A DNA stretch of 64,000 bases, from positions 124,001 to 188,000 of the forward strand of contig NZ_SIJB01000023.1 of assembly GCF_009910845.1 (NCBI RefSeq), in the 5' to 3' direction. A model generated the notes under the pieces. It was not told the origin of the DNA, made no database searches, and worked only from the letters and a program-made list of their open reading frames with translations. Source of the stretch: Chengkuizengella marina (GTDB taxonomy: Bacteria > Bacillota > Bacilli > Paenibacillales > KCTC-33759). This document shows, piece by piece, positions 24,785-33,485 of this stretch. Position numbers and translations under genes: made by a program. Each line of letters begins with the position of its first letter. Within the stretch, counting starts at the first letter, position 1.

Positions 24785-25387
24785 ATGTCTGGGCGGGAAT
24801 TGCATGTCATTTCAAATGGAAAGAGTTCTTTACAGCATTTCGCTGATATCGCAGGGCAGATTCATCCCTATGTTACAGCTTTTCATATTCGAGAAAAGCA
24901 AATGAGTGCAAAAGAGCTTATGGTAGGTGTATCTTTTTTAAAAGAGAAAGGTATCCCGCTTTCAAAAATCGTGATCAATGACCGAGTGGATGTAGCTGCA
25001 ATAAGTCGTGTATCAGGTGTTCATCTGGCTTCTCACAGTCTGGATGCAGAATTAATCAAACAAACCTTTCCCTATCTTAGAGTTGGATGCTCTGTGCATT
25101 CCTTAAAAGAGGCATTGTCTATGGAGCAAAAACAAGTGGATTACGTCTTTTACGGTCATATATATGAGACTGCTTCAAAACCAGGATTACCAGGAAGAGG
25201 TTTGAATGAACTTGCTACCATCACACAAAAGTTACAAATTCCTATTATTGCTATAGGTGGTATCAAAATTTCTAATATGAATGAAGTTTTGACTGCAGGA
25301 GCATCTGGTATTGCGGTCATGTCAGGGTTGTTGGAAGCGGAAAATCCTCTTGAGGAAGTAATAAGATATAGACAACTACTAAAGTGA
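24785..25387 (+). CDS. tenI: Thiazole tautomerase TenI
   Basis: A 200-residue TIM-barrel protein of the ThiE/TenI superfamily. HIREKQMSAKEL, HLASHSLD and VGCSVHSLKEAL fit TenI, which isomerises thiazole phosphate during thiamine synthesis. It lacks the full ThiE pyrophosphate site, and a true ThiE is encoded at 29783. The start is ATG 24785, not the GTG at 24773, because AAGGAG overlaps that GTG. It is the first gene behind the TPP riboswitch; tenA, which usually precedes it in Bacillus subtilis, is missing. Confidence 0.9.
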   Translation: MSGRELHVISNGKSSLQHFADIAGQIHPYVTAFHIREKQMSAKELMVGVSFLKEKGIPLSKIVINDRVDVAAISRVSGVHLASHSLDAELIKQTFPYLRVGCSVHSLKEALSMEQKQVDYVFYGHIYETASKPGLPGRGLNELATITQKLQIPIIAIGGIKISNMNEVLTAGASGIAVMSGLLEAENPLEEVIRYRQLLK

Positions 25388-25407
25388 TTCGAATGGAGAG
25401 GAAGAGC

Positions 25408-26523
25408 ATGGTGAATCATTACGATGCTATTGTTGTAGGGGGAGGCGTTATTGGGAGCTCTGTTGCCTACAGTTTAGCAAAACGAGGTTTGAAAGCAGTC
25501 ATTTTAGAAAAAGAACGACTAGGATCGCAAGCATCACAAGCTGCCGCAGGTATGTTAGCTGCACAAGCCGAGATGACAGAAGCAGGACCTTTATTCGAAT
25601 TATCTAGAAAAAGCCGAAACATGTTCCCAAAGTTAGCAGAGGAGCTTCATGATCAGAGTGGAATCGATATTGCATTAACAAATAAAGGCATGTTTAAAAT
25701 CGCAGTGACAGAGGAGCAAGTGCAAGAATATAAGCAAATGATTTCATTTCAACATGAAGCAGGAGAACAGGTAGAATGGCACACTGGAGATGAATTGCTT
25801 GAAAAGGAGCCTGCCTTATCTAATGTAGTTTTAGGTGGGTTATATCTTCCCAATGATGGTCATGTTTTAGCACCTGAGTTATCTCTCGCATTTGCAAAAT
25901 CAGCTGCAAATCTTGGTGTAAAGATACAAGAATATACAGAAGTGTTTTCCTTTATATTAGAAAGTGGTAGGGTCAAAGGGGTAAAAACAGATCGAGGGGA
26001 ACTTCTGAGCGACAATGTAATAGTGACCACTGGAGCATGGAGCCATCGATTGTTGCGAGAGACTGGGATTGATTCATCTGATTATCCTGTAAAAGGGGAA
26101 TGCTTTTCGGTTGTATTTCAAAAACCTATTCTTGATTCCACCATTTTTTCAAATGGTTGTTACCTTGTTCCTAAAAAAGGTGGCAGACTTATCGTTGGAG
26201 CTACGATGAAGTCCAATACCTTTGATCGTAAGGTAACTGTTGATGGTATCTCTACTTTATTAGATAAAGCTAAAAGATTATTGCCAGACATCGTAAACGC
26301 GGAATGGGAGAAAACATGGGCAGGGATACGGCCACAAACAGCAGATAGTATACCCTACCTGGGAGAACATCCAGAATGGCAAGGACTTTTTATAGCGACA
26401 GGTCACTACCGTAATGGTATTCTTCTTAGTCCTATTACTGGGGAAATCATTGCGGATCTAGTTGAAAAGAAACCATACAATGATGTGGATCTAACACCGT
26501 TTCGCATTCATCGTCCTTTATAA
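25408..26523 (+). CDS. thiO: Glycine oxidase ThiO
   Basis: A 371-residue FAD enzyme of the D-amino-acid oxidase family. It oxidises glycine to the imine that ThiG uses for the thiazole. The N-terminal IVVGGGVIGSSVAYSLAKRG nucleotide motif, the ASQAAAGMLAAQAE segment and the C-terminal GHYRNGILLSPITGE are diagnostic for ThiO. The frame begins at 25384, but GGAGAGG stands 7 bases before ATG 25408. The start lies about 20 bases after the tenI stop. Confidence 0.93.
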   Translation: MVNHYDAIVVGGGVIGSSVAYSLAKRGLKAVILEKERLGSQASQAAAGMLAAQAEMTEAGPLFELSRKSRNMFPKLAEELHDQSGIDIALTNKGMFKIAVTEEQVQEYKQMISFQHEAGEQVEWHTGDELLEKEPALSNVVLGGLYLPNDGHVLAPELSLAFAKSAANLGVKIQEYTEVFSFILESGRVKGVKTDRGELLSDNVIVTTGAWSHRLLRETGIDSSDYPVKGECFSVVFQKPILDSTIFSNGCYLVPKKGGRLIVGATMKSNTFDRKVTVDGISTLLDKAKRLLPDIVNAEWEKTWAGIRPQTADSIPYLGEHPEWQGLFIATGHYRNGILLSPITGEIIADLVEKKPYNDVDLTPFRIHRPL

Positions 26524-26613
26524 TCTTTTAAAAAACATATGTGAGATACAGTCTAATGCAATCTATCTACTAAGGGGTTTCACATCCGGTGTAAATTAAT
26601 GAGGTGATATATT

Positions 26614-26817
26614 TTGAAACTTCATATTAATGGAGAAAATGTTGAAGTGCCAAGCTCAATAAGTTCCGTTACAGAATTATTAGCACACTTTGAACTGCAA
26701 GATAAAGTTGTTATTGTAGAATTAAATCATGATATTTTGCAAAAAGAAAACCATGCGCAAACTAATGTTTCAGATGGGGATCGCATAGAAATTGTACATT
26801 TTGTAGGAGGCGGTTAA
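26614..26817 (+). CDS. thiS: Sulfur carrier protein ThiS
   Basis: A 67-residue ubiquitin-like protein ending in HFVGGG. The C-terminal Gly-Gly is adenylated by ThiF and then carries the sulfur as thiocarboxylate to ThiG. Start TTG 26614 has GAGGTGAT upstream. One base separates its stop from thiG. Confidence 0.93.
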   Translation: MKLHINGENVEVPSSISSVTELLAHFELQDKVVIVELNHDILQKENHAQTNVSDGDRIEIVHFVGGG

Positions 26818-26818
26818 T

Positions 26819-27586
26819 TTGTTAAACATAGGACCTTATTCATTCCATTCTAGATTAATGTTAGGAACAGGAAAATATCCTGACTTTGATATTCAAAAAC
26901 AAGCAGTTGATGTTTCTGGCACTGAGATATTAACGTTTTCTGTAAGGAGAATGAACATATTTGAACCTAGTCAACCTAACTTTTTAGAGAAAATTGAAGT
27001 AGAGAAATTTAAGCTTCTACCTAATACAGCAGGTGCATCCACTGCAGAAGAGGCTGTACGTATTGCAAAACTTGCTAAAGCATCTGGTTTATGTGACATG
27101 ATTAAAGTAGAAGTCATTGGTGATGCAAAGACATTATTACCAGATCCTGTGGAAACACTAAAAGCAACGGAAGAGTTATTAGCTGAAGGATTTATCGTAT
27201 TACCTTATACATCTGATGATGTTTTACTAGCTAAAAGGTTGCAGGACTTAGGTGTACATGCCATTATGCCGGGTGCATCCCCAATTGGTTCTGGTCAAGG
27301 GATCATTAATCCATTGAACTTAAGTTTTATTATAGAACAAGCTACGGTTCCAGTTATAGTAGATGCAGGGATTGGAACACCATCGGATGCTGCCATTGCG
27401 ATGGAAATGGGAGCAGATGGTGTCTTATTAAATACAGCAGTATCTGGAGCAAAAGATCCAGTGAAAATGGCACAAGCGATGAAGTTAGGCATTGAAGCCG
27501 GTCGTTTAGGGTATGAAGCTGGACGTATTCCAAAAAAACGTTATGCAACAGCAAGTAGTCCAACGGAAGGATTGAGTACCGTTTGA
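26819..27586 (+). CDS. thiG: Thiazole synthase ThiG
   Basis: A 255-residue (beta/alpha)8 enzyme that builds thiazole phosphate from 1-deoxyxylulose-5-phosphate, dehydroglycine and ThiS-thiocarboxylate. [30 protein letters not shown] and the Lys in MIKVEVIGD, which forms the Schiff base with the sugar, are intact. [14 protein letters not shown] is the phosphate-binding loop. Start is TTG 26819. The gene overlaps thiF by four bases. Confidence 0.95.
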   Translation: MLNIGPYSFHSRLMLGTGKYPDFDIQKQAVDVSGTEILTFSVRRMNIFEPSQPNFLEKIEVEKFKLLPNTAGASTAEEAVRIAKLAKASGLCDMIKVEVIGDAKTLLPDPVETLKATEELLAEGFIVLPYTSDDVLLAKRLQDLGVHAIMPGASPIGSGQGIINPLNLSFIIEQATVPVIVDAGIGTPSDAAIAMEMGADGVLLNTAVSGAKDPVKMAQAMKLGIEAGRLGYEAGRIPKKRYATASSPTEGLSTV

Positions 27587-28602
27587 GTGATCGATATTCA
27601 AGACAAACCTTATTTACACCCATTGGTGAAAAAGGGCAAGAACTAATCTCCAGAAAACATGTGTTGTTAATCGGAGCAGGTGCTTTAGGTACAGGCAATG
27701 CCGAAGCTTTAGTGAGAGCTGGTATTGGAAAACTTACGATTGTAGATAGGGATTATGTGGAATGGAGTAATTTACAAAGACAGCAGTTATACCATGAAGC
27801 AGATGCAGCGAACCGAATGCCAAAAGCTATCGCTGCAGAAAAACGTCTCAAGGAAATAAACTCTGAAGTAAATGTCGTTGCACACGTTATGGATGTAACA
27901 ACAGAGGAAATTGAACAACTTGTACAAGGCGTTGATCTCATCTTAGATGCTACAGATAATTTTGATACTCGTTTACTAGTAAACGATATTTCTCAAAAAT
28001 ACCAAATTCCTTGGATTTATGGTGCTTGTGTAGGCAGTTACGGGTTGTCCTATACAATATTTCCCGGGAAAACACCTTGTTTGAACTGTTTATTAGAGAC
28101 CGTACCGCTTGGTGGAGCAACTTGTGATACGGTTGGGATTATTAGTCCTGCTGTGCAAATGGTAGTGGCTTATCAAATGACAGAAGCGTTAAAAATTTTA
28201 GTTGAGGATGAAGAAGCTTTAAGGAATAAGCTCGTATCCTTTGATCTGTGGAAAAACCAGCATACAGCGATTAATGTAAACAGAGCGAAAAAGGAATCTT
28301 GCAAATCGTGTGGATCACATCCAACCTACCCTTATTTGTCTGCTGGTAGTCATACAAAAACGGCTGTTTTATGTGGCAGAAACACAGTGCAAATTCGACC
28401 ACCAGAACCGAAAAAACTCCATTTAGATCAGTTAGCTGAAACGTTGAAAAAACAGGGTGGAGAAATTGACTTAAATCCTTTTCTCTTAAACTTTAAGATG
28501 GGTGATCATCGCATGGTGATATTCAAGGATGGTCGTGTGCTTGTGCATGGGACGAAGGATATTGCTGAGGCTAAAAATTTGTATCATCGATATATGGGAT
28601 AA
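27583..28602 (+). CDS. thiF: ThiS adenylyltransferase ThiF
   Basis: A 339-residue E1-like enzyme. RYSRQ near the N-terminus, [20 protein letters not shown] for ATP, the catalytic Cys in [10 protein letters not shown] and the zinc Cys pairs CLNC and CKSC are visible. A C-terminal extension of about 80 residues ([20 protein letters not shown] onward) is typical of Bacillales MoeB/ThiF-like proteins. It adenylates the ThiS C-terminus. The TTG start overlaps the thiG stop, which couples their translation. The molybdopterin homologue MoeB has the same fold, but thi context decides the role. Confidence 0.92.
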   Translation: MSDRYSRQTLFTPIGEKGQELISRKHVLLIGAGALGTGNAEALVRAGIGKLTIVDRDYVEWSNLQRQQLYHEADAANRMPKAIAAEKRLKEINSEVNVVAHVMDVTTEEIEQLVQGVDLILDATDNFDTRLLVNDISQKYQIPWIYGACVGSYGLSYTIFPGKTPCLNCLLETVPLGGATCDTVGIISPAVQMVVAYQMTEALKILVEDEEALRNKLVSFDLWKNQHTAINVNRAKKESCKSCGSHPTYPYLSAGSHTKTAVLCGRNTVQIRPPEPKKLHLDQLAETLKKQGGEIDLNPFLLNFKMGDHRMVIFKDGRVLVHGTKDIAEAKNLYHRYMG

Positions 28603-28611
28603 CATATAAAA

Positions 28612-28645
28612 ACTTTGGAGGCTCCGTGCTTTGGGGCCTTTTTTT
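28612..28645 (+). terminator. Terminator after thiF
   Basis: GGCTCC-GTGCTTT-GGGGCC followed by TTTTTTT. It separates the first part of the thi operon from thiD-thiE. Confidence 0.75.
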
Positions 28646-28705
28646 GGGACATACCACTTTTTATTATGTAATTCTGTGAGGAAATTTGAATGTTTAATAC
28701 AATGT

Positions 28706-28832
28706 AATTTGCTCTTATCCTTCCACTTCAATGCTAATGTACCTCAACTAGAATCAGCCACATCCATGTGGCCAACGTTGACATCAAAACTTCCTGTTTT
28801 GTAAAGTCAGTCACAAGAGCAAATCACTTTTT
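28706..28832. repeat. Folded element between thiF and thiD
   Basis: AATTTGCTCTT (28706-28716) pairs with AAGAGCAAAT (28815-28824) across about 98 bases. The enclosed sequence holds GCCACA-TCCA-TGTGGC (28757-28772) and a nested pair, TGAC (28779-28782) with GTCA (28806-28809) around AAAAC-TTCCT-GTTTT (28786-28800). Eight or more Ts follow on the plus strand. It could be a structured RNA or a dispersed folded repeat. Confidence 0.5.
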
Positions 28833-28976
28833 TTTTGATGAGATTTCTTTTAATATCTTTGTCGGTTGATGGCAGGCACAACTTTTCCAGTGAGGTCAGT
28901 TAAACCGGAATTCATAGTGAAATTTGTTTAAAATCTAAAAATCTATTAACAACATACTGAAAGGAGAAAAAACAAT

Positions 28977-29783
28977 ATGAAACCGATTAAAGTTTTAACC
29001 ATAGCAGGTTCAGACAGTGGTGGAGGAGCAGGCATTCAAGCGGATTTAAAAACATTTCAAGAGTTAGAAGTGTTTGGTATGTCAGCTATTACTGCTATCA
29101 CTGCACAAAATACTTTAGGATTACAAGGTGTGTATCCTTCTTCCCTAGAAGCGGTAGCTAATCAAATTGATTCTATAGGAACGGACATTGGAGCAGATGC
29201 AATTAAAACAGGCATGTTGTTTAACAGTGAAATGATCGGACTCGTTTGTGAAAAGATCAAACAATATCAATGGGACAATGTTGTTGTTGATCCAGTGATG
29301 ATTGCTAAAGGTGGGGCTTCTCTATTACAAGAAGAAGCAGTGAAAACGATGAGAGAGCAATTGATACCTTTAAGTAAAGTTATCACTCCAAACATGCCAG
29401 AAGCGGCAGCTTTAACAGGAATAACAATACAGTCCTTAGAAGATCGAAAAGAAGCAGCAAAAATGTTGCATGACTTAGGTGCTCGAAATGTTGTCATAAA
29501 AGGTGGACATGAGATTAATTCAGATGAAGTGATAGACCTTCTATATGACGGGACTGAATTTACAATGTATCAAAGTAGAAGAATTCATACAAACAATACA
29601 CACGGAACAGGTTGTACATTTGCAGCGGCAGTGGCTAGTGAGTTAGCTAAAGGAGTTGAAATCAAAGTGGCTGTAAGAAATGCTAAGAAATTCGTACACA
29701 TCTCTATTGAACATGCTATGCAAATTGGAAGTGGACATGGACCGTTAAATCATGCTGCACATCGTACTGTAGGTGAACAATAA
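28977..29783 (+). CDS. thiD: Hydroxymethylpyrimidine (phosphate) kinase ThiD
   Basis: A 268-residue ribokinase-fold enzyme that phosphorylates HMP and HMP-phosphate for thiamine synthesis. TIAGSDSGGGAGIQADLKTF, TAQNTLGLQGV, DPVMIAKGGASLL and the anion-hole THGTGCTFAAAVAS are all present. AAAGGAG precedes ATG 28977. It overlaps thiE by one base and is separated from thiF by a terminator and a folded element, so it may be transcribed on its own. Confidence 0.95.
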   Translation: MKPIKVLTIAGSDSGGGAGIQADLKTFQELEVFGMSAITAITAQNTLGLQGVYPSSLEAVANQIDSIGTDIGADAIKTGMLFNSEMIGLVCEKIKQYQWDNVVVDPVMIAKGGASLLQEEAVKTMREQLIPLSKVITPNMPEAAALTGITIQSLEDRKEAAKMLHDLGARNVVIKGGHEINSDEVIDLLYDGTEFTMYQSRRIHTNNTHGTGCTFAAAVASELAKGVEIKVAVRNAKKFVHISIEHAMQIGSGHGPLNHAAHRTVGEQ

Positions 29784-30463
29784 TGGCTAGTAATTTTCAA
29801 AATATCTCACCAGAAATAATGAAAAAGCATCTAAAATTATATTTTGTAATGGGAAGTGTGAATTGTTTAAAAAATCCAGTTGAAGTTTTGAGCGAAGCTA
29901 TAGATGGCGGCATTACGATGTTTCAGTATCGTGAAAAAGGAAAAGGAGCCTTAGAGGGGGAGGACAAGCTGCAGTTAGGGAAAAAACTGCAGTCTTTATG
30001 CAATCAGAATAACATTCCTTTCATCGTAAATGATGATATAAATCTTGCATTAGAGTTAGATGCAGATGGGATTCATATCGGTCAAGAGGATGGCGATGTT
30101 TCAAAGATTAGAAAGTTTATAGGGAGGAAAATATTAGGAGTTTCTGCCCACGATTTATCCGAAGCAACAGAAGCTGTGAAGACGGGTGCAAATTATATCG
30201 GTGTTGGTCCGATGTATGAAACAAAAACAAAACTGGATACAAATGAAGTCGCAGGTCCAGACATGATTCGACAGCTCAGACAAAATAATATAGAAATCCC
30301 GATCGTTGGAATCGGAGGAATCAATCAACAAAACTTAAAACCCGTGATAAATGCAGGCGCAGACGGTGTTGCACTAATCTCAGCCATTAGCTCTTTAAAG
30401 CAACCTAGAGAAGCAGCGAGCAATTTAATCGAATCAATCAACGACTCTTTCGTCAATGAATGA
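29783..30463 (+). CDS. thiE: Thiamine-phosphate synthase ThiE
   Basis: A 226-residue TIM-barrel enzyme that joins HMP-pyrophosphate and thiazole phosphate. FQYREKGKGAL, IVNDDINLALELDADGIHIG, ILGVSAHD and VGVGPMYETKTK are the expected ligand loops, and IVGIGGI closes the phosphate site. Length is normal. It starts on the last base of the thiD stop, so the two are co-translated. Together with tenI through thiD it allows synthesis from HMP and glycine-derived thiazole; the HMP synthase ThiC is not in the window. Confidence 0.95.
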   Translation: MASNFQNISPEIMKKHLKLYFVMGSVNCLKNPVEVLSEAIDGGITMFQYREKGKGALEGEDKLQLGKKLQSLCNQNNIPFIVNDDINLALELDADGIHIGQEDGDVSKIRKFIGRKILGVSAHDLSEATEAVKTGANYIGVGPMYETKTKLDTNEVAGPDMIRQLRQNNIEIPIVGIGGINQQNLKPVINAGADGVALISAISSLKQPREAASNLIESINDSFVNE

Positions 30464-30491
30464 TAGCCGTATATATTATGGGGATGTTTTA

Positions 30492-30523
30492 CAATATTCA
30501 CCATATTATTGTGAGTGAATATT
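30492..30523. promoter_or_regulatory. Inverted repeat upstream of the eps operon
   Basis: AATATTCAC pairs with GTGAATATT, separated by about 13 bases. It lies just upstream of an extended -10 element. It could end the thi transcript or serve as a repressor operator; there is no clean T run, which makes the second reading attractive. Confidence 0.45.
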
Positions 30524-30544
30524 TATAAAAATTTTGACGAATTA

Positions 30545-30553
30545 TGCTATAAT
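30545..30553 (+). promoter_or_regulatory. Extended -10 promoter of the eps operon
   Basis: TGCTATAAT (30545-30553) is an extended -10 element about 45 bases before yveK-like ATG 30598. No convincing -35 is seen. Confidence 0.5.
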
Positions 30554-30597
30554 ACATTTATTCATACCGTGGTAGGGTTATTATCAGGAGGAGAGTA

Positions 30598-31347
30598 ATG
30601 GAAGAATCGATTAGTTTAAAGGAAATATATGAGATTGTTAAAAAAAGAATTTGGTTAATTTTAACGATTACTGTCATAGCAACACTTATAAGTGCAGTAG
30701 TTAGTTTATTTATATTAACACCGATTTATCAGTCATCTACCCAGATCTTAGTGAACAATACGAAGTCAGAAAATAATGGTTTAGATATTAATGATATTCG
30801 AACGAATACAGAGTTGATTAATACATATAGTGTGATTATAAAAAGTCCAGCTATTTTGGATATCGTTATAGAAGAACTAGAACTAAATCGCTCGTACGGA
30901 GCTTTGAAAAGTCAAATCAACGTTAAACCTGAAAACAACTCGCAAGTGGTTTCCATCGTTGTTGAAGATAAAAATCCTGTTTTAGCAGCAAATATAGCAA
31001 ATAGGATTGCTAGCGTTTTTAAAACAAGCATTGTAGATTTAATGAATAACAACGTAGACAATGTAAGTGTATTAGCAGAAGCTAAAATTTCTGAAAATCC
31101 ATCACCGATTAAACCGAATTCAACCCTAAATATTGCGATTGCGATCGTCCTTGGTTTAATGGCAGGGGTAGGATTGGCGTTTTTACTAGACTATTTAGAC
31201 AATACAGTGAAAACAGAACAGGATATCGTGAATTTACTAGACTTGCCTGTATTAGGTTCTATAAGTCAGATTAGAGAACAAGAAGAAAAAGCTTCTGTCC
31301 CTAGTCAGCAAAATCAAGCGGTTGGGAGTGTTACGATTGAGTCGTAA
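30598..31347 (+). CDS. Polysaccharide co-polymerase/BY-kinase activator (YveK, Wzz-like)
   Basis: A 249-residue membrane protein of the chain-length determinant family. ISLKEIYEIVKKRIWLIL leads into a first membrane helix (about residues 18-38), an extracellular loop and a second helix (about 178-200, AIAIVLGLMAGVGLAFLLDYL). A proline-rich SENPSPIKPNS precedes the second helix as in Wzz proteins. It should span the membrane and activate the tyrosine kinase encoded next, controlling polymer length. GGAGGAG lies before ATG 30598. The gene overlaps the kinase frame, as is usual for this pair. Confidence 0.92.
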   Translation: MEESISLKEIYEIVKKRIWLILTITVIATLISAVVSLFILTPIYQSSTQILVNNTKSENNGLDINDIRTNTELINTYSVIIKSPAILDIVIEELELNRSYGALKSQINVKPENNSQVVSIVVEDKNPVLAANIANRIASVFKTSIVDLMNNNVDNVSVLAEAKISENPSPIKPNSTLNIAIAIVLGLMAGVGLAFLLDYLDNTVKTEQDIVNLLDLPVLGSISQIREQEEKASVPSQQNQAVGSVTIES

Positions 31348-32029
31348 AAAGCAAAAACAAACCAGTCAACGCAGTTTAGTCACATTAACGAATCCAAAAT
31401 CTCCTATCTCAGAACAATATCGAACGATTCGTACCAATATTCAATTTGCGGATGTAGATCAAAATATCAAGTCTCTTGTAGTTACTTCGTCAACACCAGC
31501 AGAAGGAAAATCAACAACAACGGCTAATTTAGCCATTGTACTTGCACAGCAAGGTAAACGTGTATTGTTAGTGGATGCAGATCTTCGAAAACCATCGATG
31601 CATTATACCTTTCAATTATTGAACACTTTTGGTTTGACCAATGTATTAGCAGGTCAAGCTGCTATGAAAGGGGTTATTAGTAAAACAGGTGTTGAGCATT
31701 TGTTTATTATTACAAGCGGACCGATCCCTCCAAACCCTGCAGAAATGTTAGCCTCTAATGCAATGAAACAATTTGTAGAAGAAGCTAAGCAAAATTTTGA
31801 TATTGTACTATTTGATAGTCCTCCTGCGTTAGCTGTTACAGACGCACAAATATTAGGTGATTTAAGTGATGGTGCCATATTAGTCGTACAAAGTGGGAAA
31901 ACAGAAGTTGAGGCTGCTTTGAAAACAAAAGAACTATTACTGCAAGCAAATACGAAAATTTTGGGTACGGTACTAAACCAGAAGAAAATATCCAAAAAAC
32001 ATGATTATTACTATTATTACGGAACTTAA
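31337..32029 (+). CDS. Bacterial tyrosine (BY) kinase, YveL/CpsD type
   Basis: A 230-residue P-loop kinase. STPAEGKSTTTANLAIVLAQ is Walker A, VLLVDADLRKPSMHY Walker A', and FDIVLFDSPPAL Walker B. The C-terminus KKHDYYYYYGT is a tyrosine cluster for autophosphorylation. It works with the membrane protein just upstream to regulate polysaccharide export. The frame is open from TTG 31322, but GGGAGTG (31324-31330) favours TTG 31337, 11 bases inside the preceding gene's end. Confidence 0.93.
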   Translation: MSRKKQKQTSQRSLVTLTNPKSPISEQYRTIRTNIQFADVDQNIKSLVVTSSTPAEGKSTTTANLAIVLAQQGKRVLLVDADLRKPSMHYTFQLLNTFGLTNVLAGQAAMKGVISKTGVEHLFIITSGPIPPNPAEMLASNAMKQFVEEAKQNFDIVLFDSPPALAVTDAQILGDLSDGAILVVQSGKTEVEAALKTKELLLQANTKILGTVLNQKKISKKHDYYYYYGT

Positions 32030-32049
32030 TCAAATATAGTCTGTTACAT

Positions 32050-32105
32050 AAATAGTGCTATTTTCTTAGTCATTTTATTGATTTCTAGGAAATTAGCACT
32101 ATTTT
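32050..32105 (+). terminator. Hairpin after the kinase gene
   Basis: AAATAGTGCTA (32050-32060) pairs with TAGCACTATTT (about 32094-32104) around a long AT-rich loop. T-rich sequence follows, so it is a possible terminator between kinase and phosphatase genes. Confidence 0.6.
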
Positions 32106-32217
32106 CTATTCTCATTTTTCAATAAACGTGCTAAAATAGGACAGAACATACTATCTTTTTGATTACAATTACATAATATTTCCAAAAATTAGTTCCTAGG
32201 TTTAGGGTGGTGGAAAA

Positions 32218-32985
32218 ATGATAGATTTACATAGTCATATCTTACCTGGAATAGATGATGGGGCGAAAGACCTAGAAGAAAGTGTACAACTTGCTAGAGA
32301 AGCTGTTAAACAAGGAATAACGAAAATGATTGCCACTCCGCATCATCGCAATGGTTCTTATTACAATTCCAAAGATGAAATCTTAAAAGCGGTTGACCTT
32401 TTAAATGAAGAAATGTTTTTAGAAAATATTCAATTAGAAATATACCCAGGACAAGAAACCCGTATTTATAAAGATATGGTTCACGATATTGAGCTGGGAG
32501 AGCTACTATCCTTAAACGATGATGATAAATACATATTTGTGGAGCTTCCCTCGAACCACGTTCCACGTTACACAAACCAACTATTATTTGACCTGCAATT
32601 AATAGGTTTAAAACCGATTATTGTCCACCCTGAAAGAAATCAAGAATTCATTGAAAACCCAGAAACGTTATATCAGTTTGTGAAAGGTGGAGCTTTGACA
32701 CAAGTAACAGCAGCAAGTGTAGTAGGTAAGTTTGGAAAAAAAATTCAAAAATTCACAGAACAATTAATTGAACATCATCAAACTCACTTTGTTGCATCTG
32801 ATGTTCATCATGTGATACGAAGAGGATTTTATTTAAATGAAGCTTATGAATATATAGACCAAGAGTTTGGAACGAAATGGAAAGATTTGCTTCTGAAAAA
32901 TCCTCAAAGATTAATAGAAGGTAAGATGATTTATTATGAAGAGCCACAACGTATAAAAAGAAAGAAAATATTTGGCATTTTTTAA
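32218..32985 (+). CDS. Tyrosine-protein phosphatase, CapC/CpsB/YwqE PHP family
   Basis: A 255-residue PHP-domain metallophosphatase. The metal ligands are in DLHSHILPGIDDGA, ATPHH and the later IVHPERNQ and SDVHH segments. It dephosphorylates the BY-kinase tail and thereby resets the export machine. It lies about 190 bases after the kinase gene with a hairpin between. TAGGGTGG precedes ATG 32218. Confidence 0.93.
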   Translation: MIDLHSHILPGIDDGAKDLEESVQLAREAVKQGITKMIATPHHRNGSYYNSKDEILKAVDLLNEEMFLENIQLEIYPGQETRIYKDMVHDIELGELLSLNDDDKYIFVELPSNHVPRYTNQLLFDLQLIGLKPIIVHPERNQEFIENPETLYQFVKGGALTQVTAASVVGKFGKKIQKFTEQLIEHHQTHFVASDVHHVIRRGFYLNEAYEYIDQEFGTKWKDLLLKNPQRLIEGKMIYYEEPQRIKRKKIFGIF

Positions 32986-33029
32986 TGGAATGGAAAAGTT
33001 AGAACTCTATTCTTTTTTAGTTTTTAAAA

Positions 33030-33145
33030 TCATGTTGCTTTTGGTGACATCCTCTTACCAATATCAATGGGGGTACTCGATTACGCTGTGGGTATAGATG
33101 TACCTTAGACGCTTGTCGTCAGTGGTGTGATGTGAGGATGGGTTA
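33030..33145 (+). ncRNA. Candidate EAR (eps-associated) antitermination RNA
   Basis: This is a GC-richer, structured block in an AT-rich gap between the phosphatase gene and gtaB. CATCCTC (33048-33054) pairs with GAGGATG (33134-33140). Inside, GGGTAC pairs with GTACC and CGCTG with CAGTG. EAR lies early in Bacillales exopolysaccharide operons and allows RNA polymerase to pass downstream terminators. Position and operon type fit, and the folded pattern is what I would expect, but I could not run a covariance model. Confidence 0.6.
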
Positions 33146-33485
33146 AATGCCCTACATAATAAACTTCTAGCTATAGATTTTCAAGGAATATTGAAACTAT
33201 TAATTTACATTTATAGTATATTTTTCTATTTTATTACCACATGTTATGTGATCGTAATGTACATATACGTTAATTCGTGCATTAGTAGGTTTTGATTGGG
33301 AATCTAGAGTTAGGAGTTTTATATAAATTTGAGGTTTTAAAAATAATCTAATTGGACTTTTTACTGACACAATCTATCTGTAATATTTTCATATAGATCA
33401 CATAAAGATAAGAAAAGGCATGTAAGAAAAGATGAACAATGAATCATTTAAAGATTCATAGAGTTTGAAGATGGGAGCAATGTCT

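Noticed and set aside
28603-28976. Second THI element upstream of thiD
   Set aside because: No CTGAGA or ACCTGATCTGG core is present in the gap.
31654-31995. 113-codon minus-strand frame within the kinase gene
   Set aside because: Antisense shadow of the Walker-motif kinase; no ribosome binding site.
33030-33145. Cyclic-di-GMP or ydaO-type riboswitch
   Set aside because: The conserved cores of those classes are not seen; the location fits an eps-type element better.
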